Source: a virus
DNA: 47,516 nucleotides
Virus record (IMG/VR): IMGVR_UViG_3300017708_000520
Span: 1-47,516 of that record
Direction: 5' to 3' (one strand)
In this document: positions 41,401 to 47,516 of the stretch, piece after piece
Numbering within the stretch: the stretch's first letter is position 1
Layout of the letters: each line of letters starts with the position of its first letter
The notes under the pieces: generated by a model
The model's input: the letters and a program-made list of their open reading frames with translations, nothing else
The model's database searches: none
What the model was told of the DNA's origin: nothing
Made by a program: the position numbers and the translations under genes

Positions 41401-44400
41401 GCTTGCCCTAGAAAAAGTTATGGACAAACTAGGCATCACCGAAAGTGATCCGATGCTGCGTAGTATGATGTACAAGGGCAGCATGTTTAACCTAGAGGCA
41501 TCTCCGTCCTCCACCCCACTATCAAACGTAGTCAAATCTTTACTGCGTGGTGGGGATCTTCAAGGTGCATTACGTGCCGTAGCAGCCACAACAAGTGATC
41601 CCGAAGTTCGTGACGTAGCAAGCAAACTAGCGAAAAACGTAGGTGATACTAAGATTAAGGTCGTTAAGTTGATTGACGCTATGGAGGGTGTTGCAGGTAG
41701 CTTTACCGAAGCAGACAACACTATTCAGTTAGCTGAATTTGCAGGGTTTAAAGACGGAGATCAAGTGAATGGTCTCAACGTGCATACCCTACTGCATGAA
41801 ATGACCCATGCTGCAACTGTCGCTACGCTACAGAAAAAGAACCACCCTCTTACTCGCAAGTTGCAAAAGATATTTGATGAAACAAAAGAGCATATGCCTA
41901 CCGCGTATGGCTCAACTAACTTAACTGAATTTGTAGCAGAAGCATTTAGTAACCCTGAGTTCCAACGTATGCTGGCGGGCCTCAAGGTTGAGGGTGACCC
42001 TCTAACTCCTTTTGCTAAGTTTAAAGCTGCGATATCTAACTTCTTACGTACATTAATCGGTAAGAAACCTGCACCAGTAGAGTCAGCGTTAGATCAAACT
42101 ACAAGCATTATTGATAACATTCTTGCACCACAACCAAATCAAACAGGTAACGGAGAGTTCTTTATGCTTTCTCCAACTGCCGCAGGTAAACGTGTTGCCG
42201 ATATGATTGGTGGGGTACAGAAATCTATCAAACCTGTGACTCCAAAATTTGCGCAAGAGTTTGCAGATAAGACAATGGAGTTTATAAAAAGTGATAAGAA
42301 ACTTCGTATACTCATGGGGTTCGCTCCTTCACAAGCTGTGGCTGATGTGGCGGAAAAAAGTGGTATTACGGGCGCAATGGACCTGCATGTGCTCATGGAA
42401 GAGCAACGCGGTGCTGTTAACAAGTCAGACCAAGAAGTTGAAGCTGTCCTGAAAAACGTCACCGATTGGGAAAAGAAAAATAAAGGCCAAGTAGATGCTT
42501 TGAATCGTGTGGTTTACACAAGCACTATTGAACAGGTAGATCCAAGCAAACCAGTAAGTGCGTACAGAGATAACCCTGAAAAAATAAAAGCATGGAAGTC
42601 CATGCGTGCCGATTGGCGTGCGCTATCGAACACTGGCGGTGACAAAATATACGCACAAATGCGTGACACGTATAAGAGACAATATCAAAAGATGAAGGAT
42701 GTTATCTTTGGTAAAATCGACGAGAGCATAACAGATGAGGCGGATCGCAATAAATTAAAAAGTGAAGTGTACTCTCGTTTGTTTGACACAGGTGCGATTG
42801 AACCGTATTTCCCACTAACACGTTCGGGTAACTATTGGTTGTCTTACGATGCTGAAGGTGAGTTCAATGTTGAAGCGTTTGAAACACTGGCAGAACGTGA
42901 TCGCGCTATAAAAGATTTAAAAGAAGATAAAGCAGTAACTAACATAGATAAGTTTGTTAACATCGCCCAAGCTAAGTTTAAAAACGCACCCCCAACTTCT
43001 TTCGTAGGGGAAACCATGAGGGTTCTTGAGGCTAATATAAAAGGTAAGTCTGCGAAAGAGCGACAGGCTGCGGAAGCTGCTAAAACTGAGATAATGCGGT
43101 TGTTTATTGAATCACTGCCTGAGACATCATTTGCTAAATCATTACAACGTCGAAAGGGCACCCCGGGGTATAAGGAAGATGCTATCAACGCATTACGTAC
43201 CAAAGCATACGATCTTGGACGCCAAGTAGAGCGATTACGTTATAGTGCAAAAATTAGATCCTTAATGGATAAAATTATAGAAGATAATAAACCCAACATA
43301 ACCGATGAAAATAAGTATATTATTGACGAATTAGATGCACGTGCAGACTTTGCACGTAATCCACCTAAAGACAGTATAGCTCAAGCAGCCAACCGTGCGG
43401 CATTTGTATGGACAATCGGATTTAACGCTTCTTCTGCTGTTGTAAACTTGTCTCAGCTACCCATGTTTGTATACCCAATGTTGTCAGGTAAGTATGGGTA
43501 TGGAGCCACTGGACGCGCCATCAAGAACGCATCTAAACTTGTTACAAGCAGTGGGTTTAATCGTAAAAGTGACATGATAGCTCCGTACGGAGATGAAAAG
43601 AACATAAAAGTTCGTTCAATGCCAAGCCTTGATAACTATTTTGAGCTTGATGCAAACGGTGACTATGTGGTGCGCAAGGACATAGATTTGGATGACGCAG
43701 TCCGCGCAGAATTGCTTGAAGCCAAACCACTTATAGAAATGATGGCAGCGCGAGGTCAGCTAAACCGTTCGTTGTTCGCGGACAACTTGGGTGTAGATAG
43801 TTCGGGGCGCAAACGTAGCGTTGTGGAAACAGTTTCGGCTGCGTCTGCGTTTATGTTTCACAATGTCGAGGTGTATAACCGTCAAGTTACTGCGCTTACA
43901 GCATATCAGCTTGAACTAAATCGCCTCAAAGAAGCAGAACCTACCTTATCTACAGCCGAGCGCCAAGAAAAGGCTGCGGTACAAGCACTCTACGACACTC
44001 AGATGACTAACGGTGGATCAGTATTAGAAACAGCGCCACGCTTTGGGCAACAAAGTATTGGACGCGTCGCACTTATGTATAAAACGTATGGTCTTCAGAT
44101 GTATTATACCATGATTAAAACTGTACGTGACGGAATAGATGCGCATCATGCAGGAGATAAAGCAGCAAGAGATCAAGCCTTCCGTCAGTTTGCGGGGGTA
44201 ACAGGTGCATCCTTTTTATTAGCAGGTGCAGTGGGTATGCCGTTGGCACGTGAGCTTATGCAGTTACTTAACTTATTCCGTGACGATGAAGAAGATGATA
44301 TCGAAACTGTTGTGCGCAAAGCGATAGGCGAAGGCTTCTATAAAGGACCACTAACTGCGGCTCTTGGTGTTGACTTGTCAAGCCGTATTGGTCTATCGGG

Positions 44401-45025
44401 TCTCATCCTTCAGGCAAATAGATTTAACCATGACGCGTCTTTGGAAGAGACTGCGTTTCATTATTTTGGTGGACCTGCATGGAGCACTATCACTAGATTT
44501 GAACGTGCGTACAAAGATGTGATGCAGGGTGAGATGCAAAGAGGTGTTGAGTCACTGCTGCCCGGGGGCGTAAGTAATGTATATAAAACTGTGTTCCGTT
44601 ATAGTGATGAAGGCATCTTAACACGTAGGAAAGATCCGATCATGGATGACTTATCCATGGGGCAGCTTGCAGCGCAAGCAATTGGATTTGCCCCCGCCGA
44701 GTATACGCGAACCCAAGAGATGAACCAACAGACCAAACGTATCGAACGTTCAGTAAATAACATGCGTACCAAGTTGTTACGCCAATATTATGTGGCTTCT
44801 CGCACAGGTGACTATGACGGACGCCGCGCCTTGATGGAGAAGATATTTAAGTTTAACAAACGCCATCCCACTGCGCGTATCGGTATAGATTCAATTCACA
44901 AGTCTATGCGACAGCATATGGAAACGTCAGCAACCATGTACAATGGCATCAGTATTAGCCCGAATATGCGTCAAACCTTAGAGGAAAGTCGTAGTGAATG
45001 GGATCAGGGTTGGCAACTCTTCTAA
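38435..45025 (+). CDS. Giant polyvalent ejection protein with metallopeptidase motif
   Basis: This is the last rightward gene (2196 residues). The N-terminus LYTLTLRDGSTLDVEAPEGA is a short beta/helix domain common in phage internal proteins. Residues about 130-190 are Ala/Gly-rich with membrane-like stretches (IAGIAVPAAAAVYAGAPALA). A long charged, low-complexity part runs to about residue 800. HEMTH at 1121-1125 with a downstream E1165/E1169 (NLTEFVAEAF) fits a HEXXH zinc peptidase. The C-terminal 600 residues contain helices and hydrophobic segments (SSAVVNLSQLPMFVYPMLSG, TGASFLLAGAVGMPLARELM). Such multidomain polyvalent proteins are known to enter the host with DNA and act early. Its peptidase might open the cell wall or cut host or phage proteins. 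Confidence 0.75.
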   Translation: MLYTLTLRDGSTLDVEAPEGASKKEIAQAASQQKRSQQYEDTPYGAVLDARQERIRKREEDLAKQREAYLAGLDRPEELGLLGNLRTGFGAGFVDVGESATLGALSVLDEENELAARKRVQGFAETLRPDRGDPNDLSYKIGQTFGSIAGIAVPAAAAVYAGAPALAGTGIAALLGTAAGAGEASERARAADATEEERNIATRYGALIGSTEAFPLTRIFKRLSNDLGEEVVEGIGDRIKRAARTGGEEAAQEAAANILQNLNERGYNADQAILEGSGEAAGLGGFAGGTIQLLVDAVVGGRRGGRTPPPEGDTTPVDPTLPPPEKRLALPAPTPDPRDEMAVTPEGQALTREQRIAVEEQRAQADAREREGLRAAELGDVEAFEQPDLFALQQEQDRRRLGPTPPKVEEPIGAPATVRERDLVDRAQEETDLSDQIAAIEAEDAAKEATRAESDAAKEAIRAESDLETIAGQQKTKQRKATESRRNKILQDTIEKTPSRNYNRVGRAFSDALQKQGITNSQPTDAELQTIQRAVNIQRAERPAPPEPKPIPAPPEATQLEEMEARIPEEGTQSVPIQPALPGLGRKQNLGQAPTPDAEPTPEANTITTEMLDQMGISAKSPIRQRVLGKDLNDPIARKILSSFAVKPRTSQAAELGISRTLEGVPTDQPDLFTPQRRQPAPQEDIKENVKEDVKEDVKVKDEGGADVTGTDAARIRTRVSSDRQGVGDKRPRDRGKSTTKTTTSKDEGLGARNKAVDDAATSTSDKSSSLKRLVFPVLEKRKTTKALAPERPKTKTTTRAGVTKAGVEARLLDAYDANTSTDHKRFVKSMSVEAVSDPMTVEDKESVLKLVNTKSNKQNKSTVGAAKKYLGAYEDPILGLQDAIDDVVSGTTNFRAAEGMTATEVAFFGPDGSRYLPARGKNSAQATLDWAAANLSPQTKRWMQTAIRDAKVMNTNVAAFQSTDLVAKRRELETLFKDGFDINNEPDALALEKVMDKLGITESDPMLRSMMYKGSMFNLEASPSSTPLSNVVKSLLRGGDLQGALRAVAATTSDPEVRDVASKLAKNVGDTKIKVVKLIDAMEGVAGSFTEADNTIQLAEFAGFKDGDQVNGLNVHTLLHEMTHAATVATLQKKNHPLTRKLQKIFDETKEHMPTAYGSTNLTEFVAEAFSNPEFQRMLAGLKVEGDPLTPFAKFKAAISNFLRTLIGKKPAPVESALDQTTSIIDNILAPQPNQTGNGEFFMLSPTAAGKRVADMIGGVQKSIKPVTPKFAQEFADKTMEFIKSDKKLRILMGFAPSQAVADVAEKSGITGAMDLHVLMEEQRGAVNKSDQEVEAVLKNVTDWEKKNKGQVDALNRVVYTSTIEQVDPSKPVSAYRDNPEKIKAWKSMRADWRALSNTGGDKIYAQMRDTYKRQYQKMKDVIFGKIDESITDEADRNKLKSEVYSRLFDTGAIEPYFPLTRSGNYWLSYDAEGEFNVEAFETLAERDRAIKDLKEDKAVTNIDKFVNIAQAKFKNAPPTSFVGETMRVLEANIKGKSAKERQAAEAAKTEIMRLFIESLPETSFAKSLQRRKGTPGYKEDAINALRTKAYDLGRQVERLRYSAKIRSLMDKIIEDNKPNITDENKYIIDELDARADFARNPPKDSIAQAANRAAFVWTIGFNASSAVVNLSQLPMFVYPMLSGKYGYGATGRAIKNASKLVTSSGFNRKSDMIAPYGDEKNIKVRSMPSLDNYFELDANGDYVVRKDIDLDDAVRAELLEAKPLIEMMAARGQLNRSLFADNLGVDSSGRKRSVVETVSAASAFMFHNVEVYNRQVTALTAYQLELNRLKEAEPTLSTAERQEKAAVQALYDTQMTNGGSVLETAPRFGQQSIGRVALMYKTYGLQMYYTMIKTVRDGIDAHHAGDKAARDQAFRQFAGVTGASFLLAGAVGMPLARELMQLLNLFRDDEEDDIETVVRKAIGEGFYKGPLTAALGVDLSSRIGLSGLILQANRFNHDASLEETAFHYFGGPAWSTITRFERAYKDVMQGEMQRGVESLLPGGVSNVYKTVFRYSDEGILTRRKDPIMDDLSMGQLAAQAIGFAPAEYTRTQEMNQQTKRIERSVNNMRTKLLRQYYVASRTGDYDGRRALMEKIFKFNKRHPTARIGIDSIHKSMRQHMETSATMYNGISISPNMRQTLEESRSEWDQGWQLF

Positions 45026-45050
45026 AAAAATCCCCCGCGTAAAGCAGGGG
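45024..45050 (-). terminator. Rho-independent terminator for the leftward genes
   Basis: Read on the minus strand, CCCCTGC (45050-45044) pairs with GCGGGGG (45038-45032, one U-G pair) around a short TTTAC loop, followed by A and seven Ts. It lies 42 bases after the stop of the leftward gene ending at 45092. On the plus strand the T-run is missing, so it mainly stops leftward transcription at the convergent junction. Confidence 0.85.
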
Positions 45051-45091
45051 TAGTTTGGAGAACAGTGTGAACATGATATGATTGCACGTTA

Positions 45092-45316
45092 TCACAAAAT
45101 TCTCCACATGCGAACCCCAAATTTATCATCCTCAATCCTAGTGTGAACTTTAACCTGCCACCCTTTGGTATCTGCTATCTTTTCAAACTGTTTCTTTGCT
45201 TCGATTACGTTTACGCAAGGTGTAAAAACTGAAGCTCCTACAGACATTTTACTCCAATCAACTACAATACGTACACCGTCTGGGTGCAAATCATCTGTTT
45301 TAGGTATCGCTTTCAT
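45092..45316 (-). CDS. Small unknown early-region protein
   Basis: This protein is 74 residues if started at the ATG at 45316 (MKAIPKTDDLHPDGVRIVVD). An upstream in-frame ATG at 45328 gives 78 residues. I prefer 45316 because MKAIPKTDDL looks like a natural start and resembles proteins I recall from marine phages. It has a compact alpha/beta pattern, WSKMSVGASVFTPCVNVIEA, then a WQVKVHTRIEDDKFGVRMWR end. It overlaps the primase-like gene's 3' end by 17 bases, so the two are co-expressed. Function unknown. Confidence 0.7.
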   Translation of the reverse strand: MKAIPKTDDLHPDGVRIVVDWSKMSVGASVFTPCVNVIEAKKQFEKIADTKGWQVKVHTRIEDDKFGVRMWRIL

Positions 45317-47516
45317 CCTCAGAACCAATCTCTAATTCAAAGTTAACCTCAATGCAGTCAGTTGCAGGTAGGTTAAGGTTAGTGCCTTTACTAATACGCA
45401 TCTTACGTTTTATTGCGCCTTTTTCTTTTGTTAAATCAGTTACACATGCTGAGTAATCAATCTGTTGTTCAAGGCACCATCTTTTAAAAGGTTTCAATAT
45501 TACAAATGCCTTCTTGGTATCTGTTTCGTACCGAGCAACTAGTTTAGTACGTGGGCTAACTTCGGGTATAACCAAGTCCGCCATACCCTCTGGAACCTTA
45601 CCGCGCATGTCTGTAGTGCTTTTTATAACTAATAGATTGCCATGATGTTCTGCAAAGAAGTCTGCCAATATCTGACTAGATGTAGCAGTCATATCATCGG
45701 TCATACTTTGATTATACTTTACAAGCCTGACAGCAAACTTAAACAACTCATCCATATCATAACTTATTAGTCCAAGTTTACTTGCTATCAATCCGGCAGT
45801 TAGCGTCTTAGTAATATACTCAGACCAGAAACGATTTGCAGAAGTAAGTCCACATTTTTGATCTACGGCTTTGCGTACTTTGTCTTCATAAGCTACAATC
45901 GTGTTCCAATGTTTCATGCAATGCTGTGTAAATATCACACCTGCATGTCCGTAGTGCTCTTGCACTTCTTGCGCAAACGTATCTGTCATAGCTTTGTCGC
46001 CTGTGGTATCGAAAAATGTGTCCACCCGCGCTTCTAAAATTCGCTGCGCTTCTGCTTTAGGCGCATTCTTAAACAAAGATATTTTTTCTATCAGGCTCAT
46101 GTTGCCCGTAGATACAGCAAGAAACTTCCATTCACCGCCACGCGCTCGTTCAATGTTTGCACCCCCTGCCATACGACCACGCTGCATCCCTTCGGTGATT
46201 GCATAAGACATATCTGAAGCGGCTTTTGCGGTCATGTTTGTAATCTCATCAGTGCAAAAGGGTATGTTTTTGTTGACTTCAGCGCGGTTCATACGATGGT
46301 TCATCGTGTCTCGCTCTTTCAGCGTAAGCTGTTTGGGATGCCCCCATGCAGTCATAGCCATATACATTGCAGTAGTTTTACCTAACCCTGAGTCTTTACT
46401 GTGCATATGCAGAAGTGCCCCGTGCATTGGGGAGTTACGCATCAATACACTGCCGAATCCTGCGCATACCACAAATTGGTATAGCTCCATGCCTTTTTTA
46501 TTAAAGAAGTTAGCGTTGCTCTTCCATCCATCCAAGGTACCTTTAGGAGTAAACGAGGGAAACAAAGCAGCCGTTTTTGTTGACGCAGGGTTGAAGTCAA
46601 CACGATCAGGAAATACTTCTCTATCCCCAAGTATGAATGACTTCCCTTTGTCATCTGACCAACCAAATTGAGTGTGTGCCATATCGGCTGCGCTATTATG
46701 TTGCAATTCTTCTATCCACCTTATGCTATATGTCATTAAACTTTCTAATTTTCGCCCCCATGTAGTTACGCCCTTTGCACCTATTGCCTTTCTAAATTCA
46801 TCTTTAGAAGTGACTGCTATTTGTGGTACAGTAAACTCTCTTATTCCGTCTTTTGGCAAGTGCAAACGAAACACTAGGGCATCTTCATCTCCGTCATGCA
46901 CACGTCTCACAACGTATAAATCGTTATGGTATATGCACTCATCTTGTGGTTCGCCTTTGGCGTTCTCACTACGTATATACACACCACCGTTTGCCCCACG
47001 AAAAAATGGGCTTGGGTACTTTGGTATAACGTGAGTTTCTGGTTCCGCATCTGGTTCGGGCGAAAACAACTCGACAACGTTGTCTTCTTCGGTTGCCACC
47101 TTTGTGCGGTTACCGATAGAGATAGGGGATTTAATCTTTCCCCATAACGAACACGATGTGCAAACGTCTGGGCGATACTCGTCAAACGTAGCGCAAAGGT
47201 ACGGACCTTTAATCCTGTCCATTTTATTGAACATCTCATCTGGTGTAAACTCAGGGTGACCTTCTGATATACGCGCCGCAGACTTATCAGCGTCCGCACA
47301 ATGCTTCGCAATCGACAACCCTGCTCGCCACATGGGTTCTGACATTGTAGATTGATTTTTGTAGATGTACCCTAACTGCGCACACCCCTCTCCCTTCCCT
47401 GTCTTAACCATTATATCTTTGAAATAAGATTCACGGTTGCTCAATAAAGCGTTTAAAACCGAGTTACCGCTTCCTGTTGAAGTAAACTTCTTAGGAACTC
47501 CTTCTCTCAGATCGGA
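45300..47516 (-). CDS. Phage primase/helicase-type ATPase, N-terminus missing
   Basis: The frame is open to the right edge (at least 738 codons), so the gene is 5'-truncated. The TTG at 47444 is not a convincing start because coding-like sequence continues upstream (REGVPKKFTSTGSGNS). The part near the edge, EPMWRAGLSIAKHC then a C-rich segment (CATFDEYRPDVCTSCS), resembles the linker after a primase-polymerase domain. The centre is a superfamily-3/DUF927-like ATPase: Walker A SKDSGLGKTTAM around 46365-46410 and Walker B PFCTDEITN around 46245-46270, then a TGNMSLIEKIS segment. It probably unwinds and/or primes DNA at the phage fork. The missing 5' part likely encodes the primase domain. Confidence 0.8.
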   Translation of the reverse strand, partial: SDLREGVPKKFTSTGSGNSVLNALLSNRESYFKDIMVKTGKGEGCAQLGYIYKNQSTMSEPMWRAGLSIAKHCADADKSAARISEGHPEFTPDEMFNKMDRIKGPYLCATFDEYRPDVCTSCSLWGKIKSPISIGNRTKVATEEDNVVELFSPEPDAEPETHVIPKYPSPFFRGANGGVYIRSENAKGEPQDECIYHNDLYVVRRVHDGDEDALVFRLHLPKDGIREFTVPQIAVTSKDEFRKAIGAKGVTTWGRKLESLMTYSIRWIEELQHNSAADMAHTQFGWSDDKGKSFILGDREVFPDRVDFNPASTKTAALFPSFTPKGTLDGWKSNANFFNKKGMELYQFVVCAGFGSVLMRNSPMHGALLHMHSKDSGLGKTTAMYMAMTAWGHPKQLTLKERDTMNHRMNRAEVNKNIPFCTDEITNMTAKAASDMSYAITEGMQRGRMAGGANIERARGGEWKFLAVSTGNMSLIEKISLFKNAPKAEAQRILEARVDTFFDTTGDKAMTDTFAQEVQEHYGHAGVIFTQHCMKHWNTIVAYEDKVRKAVDQKCGLTSANRFWSEYITKTLTAGLIASKLGLISYDMDELFKFAVRLVKYNQSMTDDMTATSSQILADFFAEHHGNLLVIKSTTDMRGKVPEGMADLVIPEVSPRTKLVARYETDTKKAFVILKPFKRWCLEQQIDYSACVTDLTKEKGAIKRKMRISKGTNLNLPATDCIEVNFELEIGSEDESDT

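Noticed and set aside
1-47516. Circular genome with the left-edge and right-edge leftward genes forming one fused gene
   Set aside because: The codon phases happen to agree at the edges, but that is a one-in-three chance, no terminal repeat joins the ends, and the left protein does not look like the N-terminal domain of a primase.

Overview
The window looks like most of the genome of a lytic, short-tailed (podovirus-type) marine bacteriophage, probably an uncultured one recovered as a metagenomic contig. Tightly packed genes, many joined by TAATG or TAGTG stop/start overlaps, encode terminase, portal, scaffold, capsid, adaptor, tail-nozzle, fibre, lysis and ejection proteins. I see no tape-measure, sheath or tail-tube gene, which argues against a long tail. 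I see no integrase, no recognisable repressor gene, no tRNA and no CRISPR. Several small basic proteins and glycine-rich motifs resemble, from memory, families common in uncultured marine phages. The host is not identifiable from the sequence. An alphaproteobacterial marine host is a guess, resting mainly on a holin that resembles the gene-transfer-agent holin family.

Layout. (1) 1-558, minus strand: 3'-truncated gene of unknown function, reading off the left edge. (2) 559-1022: divergent control region with two near-identical 17-bp palindromes 73 bp apart. (3) 1023-9229, plus: packaging and head module (small and large terminase, portal, a phage GroES-like co-chaperonin, scaffold, decoration-like protein, major capsid), closed by a strong terminator at 9237-9281. 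(4) 9350-15863: small structural proteins, a run of very small lysine/glycine-rich proteins, two adaptor-type proteins, and a protein combining a zinc ribbon with a cupredoxin-like domain. (5) 15890-23709: fibre and adhesin module with three tandem paralogues, each carrying six kelch-like repeats. (6) 23717-26316: lysis module (XhlA-like protein, EF-hand membrane protein, three-helix holin, M15 endopeptidase). (7) 26326-45025: tail nozzle, jelly-roll-like protein, an acyl carrier protein, an unknown partner, then four or five large internal/ejection-type proteins, one with a 354-bp Asp-Thr hexanucleotide repeat and one of 2196 residues with a HEXXH metalloprotease motif. (8) 45032-47516, minus: terminator, a small unknown gene and a primase/helicase-type ATPase reading off the right edge.

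The plus-strand block is the late programme: it builds and fills the head, attaches the tail and fibres, lyses the cell and supplies proteins likely ejected with the DNA. The two minus-strand ends belong to the early replication programme, most of which lies outside the window. The most unusual item is the acyl carrier protein with an intact DSL attachment site, translationally coupled inside the virion-gene operon. The divergent operator pair, the cupredoxin-like virion protein and the triplicated six-repeat adhesins come next.
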